A stretch of 64,000 bases of DNA from Hemerocallis citrina (Eukaryota > Streptophyta > Magnoliopsida > Asparagales > Asphodelaceae), in assembly GCA_017893485.1 (NCBI GenBank), contig CM030367.1, forward strand, positions 143,085,767-143,149,766, written 5' to 3'. Made by a program: the position numbers and the translations under genes. Below, piece by piece: positions 1 through 10,211 of this stretch (position 1 is the stretch's first letter; each line of letters starts with the position of its first letter). The notes beneath the pieces were generated by a model. That model searched no databases, had not been told where the DNA came from, and saw only the letters and a list, made by a program, of their open reading frames with translations.

Positions 1-230
1 GCCTTCGACCTTTCGTCATCGTCCCTTCTTCCCTTCGCCATTTTCGATTTTCCTCCTCCCTATCCCGATTTGGAGGTGAATCGGCGATCGAAAACGATCG
101 TGTCGCCCCGCTCTCTCTCTATCTCCTCCCCCCCGCGCTCGTTGCCCCGCTCTCTCTCTCTCTTCGGTATCATCTCTTGATTTCCCTTATTTTTGAAACT
201 TAGCATGTTTTTTCTGATAGATGCATCTTG
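1..230. repeat. CT-rich leader preceding tandem array I
   Basis: This is a C/T-rich stretch with several CTCTCTCT runs and no credible gene. A shortened version with the same order of motifs (CATTTTCGATTT, CTCTCTCT, TCTTCGGTATCATCTCTTGA) lies at 5016-5100, again just before a block of the ~310-bp tandem repeat. Leader plus array was therefore duplicated as one unit. It could be a 5' untranslated part of the CACTA gene that begins left of the window, but nothing here proves that. Confidence 0.6.
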
Positions 231-1975
231 ATTTCCTTAACATGAATGGTTTAGTTGGGATGAAGAATTAATAAAAAAATATATGCTTAGGTACTGGAAA
301 TTTTCATGTTCTTTATTTGTTAATGAAGCTGATTTCATGCATCTGAATTTTCTTCTTGGCATGTTTTTTTGATATAAAATGGGTTCACTGTGAACTGAGG
401 ATGCTATAGCTACGTATGCCAAAATGGTCCGGATATGCACAACAATTGGGTTTTAGATTTAGTTGGGCTGAAGAATTAGTAGAGCAACATATATATAAGC
501 TTCAGATAATGGAAATTTTCATTTCAAGATACTGTTAAAGTAACCTGCAGATTGCCCTCTTTGGCATGATTTTTTAACCAAAAATGGGTTCACTACCAAA
601 CTGAGTATGCTGCTAGAATTTTCATCTTCTTTTACTGTTAATGAAGCTTATTTCATGCATCTGATTGTCTTCTTGGCATGGTTTTTTGATATTAAATGGG
701 TTCACTGTGAACTGAGGATGCTATAGCTATGTATGCCAAAATGGTCCGAATATGCACAACAATTGGGTTTTAGATTTAGTTGGGCACAAGAATTAGTGGA
801 GCAACATATAAGCTCAGATAATGAAAATTGGGTTTTAAGGTACTGTTAAAGTAACCTGATTGCCCTCTTTAGCATGATTTTTTAACCAAAAAATGGGTTC
901 ACTTCCAAACTGTAAATGCTGCTAGAATTTTCATCTTCTTTTACTGTTAAAGAAGCTTATTCCATGCATCTGATTGTCATCTTGGCATGGTTTTTTAACC
1001 AAAATGGGTTCACTGTGAACTGAGGATGCTATAGCTACGCATGCCAAAATCCTCCGGATATGCTGAACAATTGGGTTTTAGATTTAGTTGGGCTAAAGAA
1101 TTGATAGAGCAACATATAAGCTCAGATAATGGATATTTTCATTTTAAGGTACTGTTAAAGTTACCTGATTGCCATCTTTGGCATGATTTTTTAACCAGAA
1201 ATGGGATCACTTCCAAACTGAGTATGCTGCTAGAATTTTCATCTTCTTTTACTGTTAATGAAGTTTATTTCATGCATCTGATTGCCTTCTTGGCATCTTT
1301 TTTTGATATTAAATGGGTTCACTGTGAACTGAGGATGGTATAGCTGTATGCCAAAATCCTCCGGATATGCACAACAATTGGGTTTTAGATTTAGTTGGGC
1401 TGAAGAATTGATAGAGCAGTATATATGCTCAGATAATGGAAATTTTTATTCCAAGATACTGTTAAAGTAACCTGCAGATTGCCCTTTTTGGCATGATTTT
1501 TTAACCAAAAATGGGTTCACTTCCAAAGTAAGTATGCTGCTAGCATAGGCCTCATCTTCTTTCACTGTTAATGAAGCTGATTTCATGCATCTGATTGTCT
1601 TCTTGGCATGTGTTTTTGATATTAAATGGGTTCACTGTGAACTGAGGATGCTATAGGTACGTATGCCAAAATCCTCCGGATATGCACAACAATTGGGTTT
1701 TAGATTTAGTTGGGCTAAAGAATTGGTAGAGCAACATATAAGCTAAGATAATGGAAATTTTCATTTTAAGGTACTGTTAAAGTAACCTGCAGATTGCCCT
1801 CTTTGGCATGATTTTTTAACCAAAAATGGGTTCACTTCCAAACTAAGTATGCTGCTAGAATATTCATGTTCTTTTACTGTTAATGAAGCTTATTTCATGC
1901 ATCTGATTGTCATCTTGGCATGTTTTTTTATGATAGTTATTATAAACATGTTATTAATTAAATTTGCATCTCTAA
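231..1975. repeat. Tandem array I, ~310-bp monomer (A-unit)
   Basis: About five and a half head-to-tail copies of a 306-316-bp unit. Landmarks in each copy are GTATGCCAAAAT, CAACAATTGGGTTTTAGA, TTGGCATGATTTTTTAACC and GGGTTCACTGTGAACTGAGG. Unit starts fall near 416, 732, 1041, 1347 and 1661. The copies differ by point changes and small indels. The copy at 1041-1343 keeps a 100-codon frame across nearly the whole unit; the others are broken. The array stops about 30 bp before the first exon of the CACTA-type gene, so it lies in the upstream or intronic part of that transposon gene. Confidence 0.9.
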
Positions 1976-2005
1976 AGAAGTTATTGAATCCTTGACAGGT
2001 ACAAC

Positions 2006-3387
2006 ATGCCGAGGCGTGGAAAGAGGATAAATATAAGGCAACGAGAGCCATGGGGATGAGTAGCCACTACATAATAGTGGCAGTCAAACAGATGAGGGTG
2101 AGGGCAGCACGCCGCCCACTGTCAAAAAACATCGTGGGCGGACTAAGATGACGAATGTATGGAGGCTTCAGAATGACGAAAGGATCGAGATGGAGGCGAA
2201 CGGTGTCGGGCAACCGGTTGGCGATAATGCCAGCAAATTTTCTTCCTTCATTGGGGTTATAGCAAGGAACCCCCGGATACTTCCTTTGTCATACGAGAGT
2301 TGGCCGAAGGTGCCAACCACGACAAAGGCCACTGCTATTACAACAATTAAGGTATTTCTCATCTAAAATACATAATTGGTCGGCGCAAATATATTATTGA
2401 AATATGTATTTTTAGTGATGGGTAATAAATTTTGCAGCAATACTTCTCGTTCGCCGACTCCCTTACGCCTTGGGTTGAAAAGTCACTCTCCAAGAAGTGG
2501 AGGGACCACAAGAGTAACTTGAAGGCGAAGTTTTATGACAAAGAGCTTTCAGAGGAGGAGAATGCAATGAATGTGCCAGAAAATGTGGAGCCTTCAGATT
2601 GGCAATTTCTTGTGCACTACTGGTGTTCGGCGATCGGTCAGGTATTTACATTAAACACACAAAAATGTAATGAGTATGTGGTTGTATGGCTACTGTAATG
2701 ATTTTTTCTGCTAACTTCATTGTGGCATGTACAGAAAAGGACGGAGGTGGGAGTTGCCAGTCGGTCAAAGCAGCTAGTGTTGCACACCGCTGGTACACAG
2801 AGCTTCGCTCTGGTTCGGGAAGAATTGGTAGGCGCAATAGTATTGAACATTTTTTACTTACAGTTATTTGTTTATAACCATTTCATCTTACTAATATATA
2901 GGCAGAAGATTTGGGGGGTCCTACGGAGTTTGGTGACATTGACTTTTTCGATGCCACCCACAAATCGAAGGATGGGACGTATGCGAGCCCTGAGGCAGCA
3001 CGGATTCTAGTAATTTGTGAACTAATATCTAATGAGTAGTCAAAATCTCATCTGTCTTTAACTCTGATTGTTATGTCCTTTTACAGACTAACGCTCGGAA
3101 AAAGGTATGATGAAATCTCCTCTGCCTCAGATTTTGACCCTGCGGCGGCACGCCCAGATTGGCGTACCCGGCAGAGAGTTGCCTTGACCGATGTTAGGGG
3201 AAAGGAGAGGCATGGACGTGTCCGTGGTATGGACCTAGGACCAACCCCCTCGCGGCTATTCGGACGGAGTGAGTCTAGTTCAAGTGCCAATCGGGACGAG
3301 GAGATGACTTCCTTAAAGGCACAAGTTGCACTCCTCCAAGAACAAATGGCCAGTTTAATAGGGCAGCAATCCCAAGTCCCACCCCCG
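2006..3387 (+). pseudogene. CACTA (En/Spm) transposase-associated PTTA-type gene, exons 1-5
   Basis: The translated pieces look like the plant PTTA/En-Spm (Transposase_24-type) protein encoded beside the CACTA transposase. Exons with GT-AG borders are approximately: first exon to 2351, 2438-2641, 2735-2827, 2902-3009 and 3087-3387, mostly joined in phase 0. Recognisable parts are the basic HRGRTKMTNVWRL segment, KKWRDHKSNLKAKFYD, PSDWQFLVHYWCS, HTAGTQSFALVREEL, FFDATHKSKDGTYASPEA, and a C-terminal coiled-coil-like MTSLKAQVALLQEQMASL. It is damaged. A possible start at 2006 (MPRRGKR) is out of frame with the body, an in-frame TAG lies at about 2060, and a one-base shift is needed near 3105-3112. 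The last exon appears to be 8397-8438. The family assignment is from motif memory; inactivity is inferred from the frame breaks. Confidence 0.8.
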
Positions 3388-3494
3388 GTAAGTATTTAAA
3401 TTGGTATTTTTAAAGAGATTATGGTCTTGAATGCATGAAAGACACGTGCTAGTGTTTGTGAGTCTGCATTGTGGCTGTCGTCTATAAGTATTTC

Positions 3495-5015
3495 GTCTAT
3501 GTTTCTTAAGTGGGCTGTGATTAGAAAGAAAGGGCTGGAGTGGAGATCTGGAAACCCAAATAGAGACATCTCGTTTATTATAATCTATACTTATTGTTGG
3601 ACCAATCTCCTCTTGCTGTTGTTGCTGATGTCTCTATGTGTCCGTGTGTTGAAGGAAAAGAAGGGATGAAAGAGAGATGAGGAAAATGCCGCTATGTTAG
3701 CCTGGTGTATCCTCATTCTCTACCATCCCTCTTTCTGGCTTCTATATATGGCTTATATATTAAATTGGTTTCCTTCCACGATGACAGTCCGTAATACTAC
3801 ACTTGATATGAGCCCTGTTCATAGTTGCACCCTATTGCATACTCACAAACAACTAATACGTGTCGTTCATGCATTGTATGACCAACCCCACTTTGGCACA
3901 TAACATGCTTAGATGACATTGTATGACCTGCTAATAAGGTTTGTTCAGCCGCGTTGTTGTACTGATTTGGAGGATTTTGGTATGCTAGCAGCATACTTAG
4001 TTTCATAGTGAACCCATTTTTTGTTACAAAATCATGCCAAAGATGGCAATCTGCAGGTTACTTTAACAGTACCTAAGCTTATATGTTGCTCTACTAATTC
4101 TTGAGCCCAACTAAATCTAATTTTCTTAAGTGGGCTGTGATTAGAAAGAAAGAGCTGGAGTGGAGATCTGGAAACCCAAATAGAGACATCTTGTTTATTA
4201 TAATCTATACTTATTGTAGGACCAATCTCCTCTTGCTGTTGTTGCTGATGTCTCTATGTGTCCGTGTGTTGAAAGGAAACAAGGGATGAGAGAGAGATGA
4301 GGAAAATGCCGCTATGTTAGCCTGGTGTATCCTCATTCTCTACCATCCCTCTTTCTGACTTCGATATATGGCTTATATATTAAATTGGTTTCCTTCCACG
4401 ATGACAGTCCGTAATACTAGACTTGATATGAGCCCTGTTCATAGCTGCACTAATCTAATACCCAATTGTTGTCATATCCGGAGGATTTTGGCATACGTAC
4501 CTATAGCATCCTCAGTTCACAGTGAACCCATTTTGTTAAAAAAACATGCCAAGATGACAATCAGATGCATGAGATAAGCTTCATTAACAGTAAAAGAAGA
4601 TGAGGATGGCAATCATGCCAAAGATGGCAATCAGGTTACTTTAAAAGTATCTTAAAATGAAAATTTCCATTATCTGAGCATATATGTTTCTTTAACAGTG
4701 ACTGTGACCAATTGTTCTTAATTAGGCTGTGATTAGAAAGAGACGAGTTGGAGTGGAGATCTGGAAACCCATATAGAGACATCTTGTTCATAATAATTTA
4801 TCATTATTGTTGTTCTTGTCGATCTTGCTGTTGTTGCTGATGTCTCTATGTGTCCGTGTGTTGAAGGGAAAGAAGGGATGAGAGAGAGATGAGGAAAATG
4901 CCGCTATGTTAGCCTGGTGTATCCTCATTCTCTACCATTCCTCTTTCTGGCTTCTATATTTGGTTTCCTTCCACGATGACAATTCCATAAAACTACACTT
5001 GATATGAGCCCTATT
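3495..5015. repeat. Dispersed B-unit copies 1-3 with inverted A-unit fragments
   Basis: Three copies of a ~300-330-bp unit start near 3502, 4128 and 4725. Each begins TGGGCTGTGATTAGAAAGA or close to it, passes through TGGAGATCTGGAAACCCA and GCCGCTATGTTAGCCTGGTG, and ends with CTTGATATGAGCCCTRTTC. Between them, 3958-4125 and 4447-4700 are A-unit sequence in the opposite orientation (TCCGGAGGATTTTGGCATAC is visible). Small proteins predicted here are conserved only because the DNA is repeated. Confidence 0.85.
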
Positions 5016-7615
5016 CGTCATTTTCGATTTCCCTCCTCCGCTCTCTCTCTCACTCTCTTCGGTATCATCTCTTGATTTCCCTTATTTTCCAAACTTAGCA
5101 TGTTTTTTCAGATAGATGCATCTTGATTTCCTTAACATGAATGGTTTAGTTGGGATGAGGAATTAATAGAAAAATATATGCTTAGATACTGGAAATTTTC
5201 ATGGTCTTTTACTGTTAATGAAGCTGATTTCATGCATCTGATTGTCTTCTTGGCATGTTTTTTTGATATTAAATGGGTTCACTGTGAACTGAGGATGGTA
5301 TAGCTGTATGCCAAAATCCTCCGAATATGCACAACAATTGGGTTTTAGATTTAGTTGGGCACAAGAATTAGTGGAGCAACATATAAGCTCAGATAATGAA
5401 AATTTTTATTCCAAGATACTGTTAAAGTAACCTGCAGATTGCCCTCTTTGGCATGATTTTTTTACCAAAAATGGGTTCACTTCCAAAGTAAGTATGCTGC
5501 TAGAATTTTCATCTTCTTTTACTGTAAAAGAAGCTTATTCCATGCATCTGATTGTCATCTTGGCATGGTTTTTTGATATTAAATGGGTTCACTGTGAACT
5601 GAGGATGGTATAGCTGTATGCCAAAATCCTCCGGATATGCACAACAATTGGGTTTTAGATTTAGTTGGGCTAAAGAATTGGTAGAGCAACATATAAGCTA
5701 AGATAATGGAAATTTTCATTTTAAGGTACTGTTAAAGTTACCTGATTGCCATCTTTGGCATGATTTTTTAACCAGAAATGGGATCACTTCCAAACTGAGT
5801 ATGCTGCTAGCATCTCCATCTTCTTTTACTGTTAATGAAGCTCATTTCATGCATCTGATTGTCTTCTTGGCATGTTTTTTTTTATATAAAATGGGTTCAC
5901 TGTGAACTAAGGATGCTATAGCTACGTATGCCAAAATGGTCCGGATATGCACAACAATTGGGTTTTAGATTTAGTTGGGCTGAAGAATTAGTAGAGCAAC
6001 ATATATATAAGCTTCAGATAATGGAAATTTTCATTTTAAGGTACTGTTAAAGTAACTTGCAGATTGCCCTCTTTGGCATGATTTTTTAACCAAAAATGGG
6101 TTCACTACCAAACTGAGTATGCTGCTAGAATTTTCATCTTCTTTTACTGTTAATGAAGCTTATTTCATGCATCTGATTGTCTTCTTGGCATGGTTTTCTG
6201 ATATTAAATGGGTTCACTGTGAACTGAGGATGCTATAGCTATGTATGCCAAAATGGTCCGAATATGCACAACAATTGGGTTTTAGATTTAGTTGGGCACA
6301 AGAATTAGTGGAGCAACATATAAGCTCAGATAATGGAAATTGGGTTTTAAGGTACTGTTAAAGTAACCTGATTGCCCTCTTTAGCATGATTTTTTAACCA
6401 AAAAATGGGTTCACTTCCAAACTGTAAATGCTGCTAGAATTTTCATCTTCTTTTACTGTTAAAGAAGCTTATTCCATGCATCTGATTGTCATCTTGGCAT
6501 GGTTTTTTAACCAAAATGGGTTCACTGTGAACTGAGGATGCTATAGCTACGTATGCCAATATCCTCCGGATATGCTGAACAATTGGGTTTTAGATTTAGT
6601 TGGGCTAAAGAATTGATAGAGCAACATATAAGCTCAGATAATGGAAATTTTCATTTTAAGGTACTGTTAAAGTTACCTGATTGCCATCTTTGGCATGATT
6701 TTTTAACCAGAAATGGGATCACTTCCAAACTGAGTATGCTGCTAGCATCCCCATCTTCTTTCACTGTTAATGAAGCTTATTTCATGCATCTGATTGTCTT
6801 CTTGGCATGTTTTTTTTTTATATAAATGGGTTTACTGTGAACTGAGGCTGCTATAGCTACGTATGCCAAAATCCTCCGGATATGCACAACAATTGGGTTT
6901 TAGATTTAGTTGGGCTGAAGAATTGATAGAGCAACATACATATAAGCTCAGATAATGGAAATTTTCATTTTAAGGTACTGTTAAAGTAACCTGCAGATTG
7001 CCCTCTTTGGCATGATTTTTTAACAAAAAATGGGTTCACTACCAAACTGAGTATGCTGCACTGTTAATGAAGCTCATTTCATGCATCTGATTGTCTTCTT
7101 GGCATGTTTTTTTTATATTAAATGGGTTTACTGTGAACTGAGGCTGCTATAGCTACGTATGCCAAAATCGTCCGGATATGCACAACAATTGGGTTTTATA
7201 TTTAGTTGGGCACAAGAATTAGTGGAGCAACATATAATTAAGCTCAGTTAATGGAAATTTTCATTTTAAGGTACTGTTAAAGTAACCTGCAGATTGCCAT
7301 CTTTGGCATGATTTTTCAACCAGAAATGGGATCACTACCAAACTGAGTATGCTGCTAGCATCCCCATCTTCTTTCACTGTTAATGAAGCTCATTTCATGC
7401 ATCTGATTGTCTTCTTGGCATGTTTTTTTGATATTAAATGGGTTTACTGTGAACTGAGGCATCTTTGGAAATTTTCATTTCAAGATACTGTTAAAGTAAC
7501 CTGTTTGCCATCTTTGGCATGATTTTTTAACCAAAAATGGGTTCACTTCCAAACTGAGTTTGCTGCTAGCATCCCCATCTTCTTTTACTGCTACTGAAGC
7601 TTATTTCATTAAGAT
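5016..7615. repeat. Tandem array II of the ~310-bp A-unit
   Basis: About eight head-to-tail A-units, preceded by the CT-rich leader. Unit starts include about 5307, 5618, 5928, 6246, 6553, 6862 and 7158. The stretch 5928-6827 matches 416-1340 monomer by monomer at a fixed offset of about 5,512 bp, so at least three consecutive monomers were copied together. One copy, 6553-6825, again keeps a 90-codon frame. The last copies (7158-7615) carry internal deletions. Confidence 0.9.
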
Positions 7616-7669
7616 CCAGGATGGCAAATTTTGATTGGGCTGTGATTGGATTGTTCAGTGGCTGTTGTC

Positions 7670-8005
7670 TATGTTCTTAGTTAGGCTGTGATTAGAACGA
7701 GAAGGCTCGAGTGGAGATCTGGAAACCCATATAAAGACATCTTGTTCATAATGATTTATTATTATTGTTGTTCTTGTCGCTCTTGCTGTTGTTGCTGATG
7801 TCTCTTTGTGTTCGTGTGCTGAAGGGAAACAAGGGATGAGAGAGAGATGAGGAAAATGCCGCTATGTTAGCCTGGTGTATCCAAAGTCTCTACCTTTCTT
7901 CTTTCTGTTTCCATTTCTGGCTTCTATATTTGGTTTCCTTTCACGATGACAGTTCCCTAAAAGTACACTTGATATGAGCCCTATCTTATTTTTCTTATTT
8001 TTTCT
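7670..8005. repeat. B-unit copy 4
   Basis: Fourth copy of the B-unit, from GTTAGGCTGTGATTAGAA to ACTTGATATGAGCCCTA. It closes array II on its right side, just as copies 1-3 precede the array on the left. Confidence 0.85.
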
Positions 8006-8396
8006 TATATTTGGTTTCCGTCCACAATGACAGTTTCATGGATTGTCTGAACAATCCATGAAAGACATGCTTCTTTTACTGAATTTTCATTTGTTTTACT
8101 GTTTTAGGTAGTGGATATTCCCAATCAAAGGAGAATATAGAGTTTTCAAGTTAGATACTGAATTTTCATTTGTTTTGTTATTTTAGATATATTTAGAAAA
8201 CAAAATTAAGTACCGGATTTTTAGCATTGCAATGTAATTATTTTACCTCTCTATATATCATCAACAATTCTATTTGCAATTGGCACTTTGATCTTATAAT
8301 TTAAGATACAGTTAGATTTTTTTGCAAGTTCAAAAAATATGTATATTCTGTATTGTGGTCTACTGTTGAATTAAACTATTGTTTTTTTTTTCACAG

Positions 8397-8438
8397 AGCA
8401 GTCGCCCAGATGAAGAAAATTCTGATGATCAGAACTGA
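8397..8438 (+). CDS. Terminal exon of the CACTA-type gene
   Basis: Forty-two bases after a T-rich CACAG acceptor read as 13 codons ending in TGA: SSRPDEENSDDQN. The exon follows the phase-0 donor at 3387/3388, and its acidic, Ser/Asn-rich tail is typical of the C-terminus of this protein family. It is too short to appear as an open reading frame on its own. It is assigned by splice phase and context rather than by homology search. Confidence 0.6.
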   Translation, partial: SSRPDEENSDDQN

Positions 8439-8859
8439 AGCTCCTCGAGGGTATGAATCCGTGGTCCTCCTTGCTGTTCTTGTGTCCTTGCTATATGATT
8501 GTTCTTATGTCCTCCTTGCTGTTATGTCAGACTGTTTTTTTTTTATGAGAGTTATGTCAGACTGTTAATTTGGGATATTTGTCAGACCTGAGATATTTGG
8601 GATGTTCGTCGGTATATTAATTTGTTAATTATGACTGTTAATTTTGCGGTGAATTTGGTTGTGATTATGACACTGTTAATTAGTTTGTTGAGATATTTGG
8701 GATATGACACGTGTTAAACTTTATTATTCTTGTGTTTGGTTGTGATTTGCGCATTAATATACAACGAAATTGGTTGAATCAGTTGTAAATTAGTTTACAG
8801 GTTTTGTAAAAGAAACTGTGAATTGAAATCGAACGGAAAACCGGAGAAAGGAATACAAG
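8439..8859 (+). other. AT-rich 3' untranslated/flanking part of the CACTA gene
   Basis: T-rich sequence with repeated GTTAATT and GATATTTGGGAT motifs and no gene. By position it is the 3' untranslated or flanking part of the transposon gene. Confidence 0.4.
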
Positions 8860-9454
8860 CGGGCATAGCTAGACCGGCGTTTTATAAAACGCAGGTCTGC
8901 CTATTGAATTAGTTGCAGTGTGTGATATACCGGCATCCACACAAACGCCGGTGTATGCGGCTAGACGCTGGTGTATGCCGTCAGCTGTAACGGTAAAAAG
9001 AAACACCGGCGTTTTATAAAACGCCGGTATAGTTGGGTTCACCGGCATTTTTGATCACGCCGGTGCTTGTAAGTAGGGAAAAGCGGACACTCATAAACGC
9101 ACATACACCGGCGGTCACAGACCGCCGGTATACGTTCAATATACACCGGCGTTTCTATAAACGCCGGTGAATTGATGAACACCGGCGGTTTATAGCCGCC
9201 GGTGAATGTATATTGGGGCAAAAGAACGGCACTCAGTGGCCCCTATACATCGGCGTTTTCTGGCCGCCGGTGTAGGTATCACATTTACCGGCGTCCACTA
9301 AAATCGCCGGTGTAGACCCCTTCCTTTCCGCGACGCTCGCTTCGGCGGCATTTGGACCGGCGCTATTACAAACGCCGGTGAAAGTTTCACCGGCGTAAAA
9401 AAACGCCGGTAAAGAAGTAAAAAAACGCCGGGAAATCCTGTTCCTTTTGTAGTG
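8860..9454 (+). mobile_element. CACTA element 3' subterminal block and terminus
   Basis: The block holds more than ten short palindromes built on ACCGGCG...CGCCGGT (for example near 9007-9031, 9106-9129, 9145-9170 and 9180-9204). It ends with ...CCTTTTGTAGTG at 9454. Read on the minus strand the end is CACTACAAAAGGAACAGG, the classical CACTA terminal inverted repeat, and the repeated palindromes are the subterminal repeats that CACTA transposases bind. The next three bases, TAA (9455-9457), are the likely 3-bp target duplication. The 5' end of the element is outside the window. Confidence 0.9.
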
Positions 9455-9539
9455 TAAGAAACGTGGAAAAACACTGCACCGTACGTCCACACTGCTCATC
9501 ACCATGCTCAAAATTAGTCGACATGATATTAAAGAGATG
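9455..9539. repeat. 85-bp duplicate of DNA upstream of the PR-10 gene
   Basis: This segment matches 49115-49199 base for base at a constant offset of 39,660, with one mismatch by eye (within TGGAAAAACACTG versus TGGAAAACCACTG). The match stops sharply at 9540. The CACTA element is thus inserted in, or next to, a copy of DNA that also lies upstream of the PR-10 promoter. Confidence 0.9.
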
Positions 9540-10211
9540 CATAAAAAGATCTCAATTCGAACTCCAATTGAGATGATTAAAAATGCTATGGAACACAAAG
9601 AAAAAGATCTACAACTTTCATGTTTTGTGTTTTTAGAGATACTGGCTTCATCAAGCTCAAAATAGGGCTTAAAGTTGATGCACCTGCACAAAATTTGGAG
9701 TACACTTTGGATTACACTGATTTCATTATTTTCAATAGAGGCTTCAGGCTAATTTATGGCGTTATTAAGAATAGCGGCATTATTTATAAGCGATTTTCAC
9801 TTACAATTTTTTCTTCAAGTTAGAGAACTCCTAAGTGAATACGAGATATACTAACGTCGTTACTCCCAATAGTGACAATGAAAAAAATTTACAGGTGCCG
9901 CTATGGGCAACAAAGGCATCAAAATAACATTACTATTGCTTATAGCATTTTATGCTGACGTGTCCAAAATTGGGTCAGTTAGGTAAATATTTTCAAAAGT
10001 GCGTCACATTGGTCAATACTTTCAAAAGTGGGTCAGCATGGAAAAATTCATAAAAAGTCTAATAAGAGCATCCACTATAGTTGGTGATATAATTTGCATT
10101 TATAGAATTTGGAAAATAGCAAATTGAAGGAGAGTGCTGCAATCGTTTAGAGCCAAATTTGTAAGAGATGGATGATCATCTTCCATTTAACCAATTTTTT
10201 TAAAATGAAAA
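9540..10211. mobile_element. Truncated foldback-arm plus MITE composite, copy 1
   Basis: From about 9553 the sequence follows the right arm of the foldback element at 51705-52768 (GAGATGATTAAAAATGCTAT, ACTGGCTTCATCAAGCTC, TATGGGCAACAAAGGCATC). It then continues at about 10066 into the MITE start TAAGAGCATCCACTAT. The MITE is cut at 10211 by the LTR that begins at 10212. The same composite order is found at 52290-53324 and 54306-55345. Confidence 0.8.

Larger units (their letters stand above)
3388..8396 (+). other. 5.0-kb last intron of the CACTA-type gene, filled with repeats
   Basis: The intron starts with GTAAGT directly after a Pro codon (3387) and ends in a T-rich tract plus CACAG (8391-8396). 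Removing it joins codon boundaries exactly (phase 0 to phase 0). It holds four copies of a ~330-bp B-unit, two inverted pieces of the A-unit, and a second A-unit array. It contains no gene that I recognise. From 8006 to 8396 it is plain AT-rich sequence. Confidence 0.65.
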
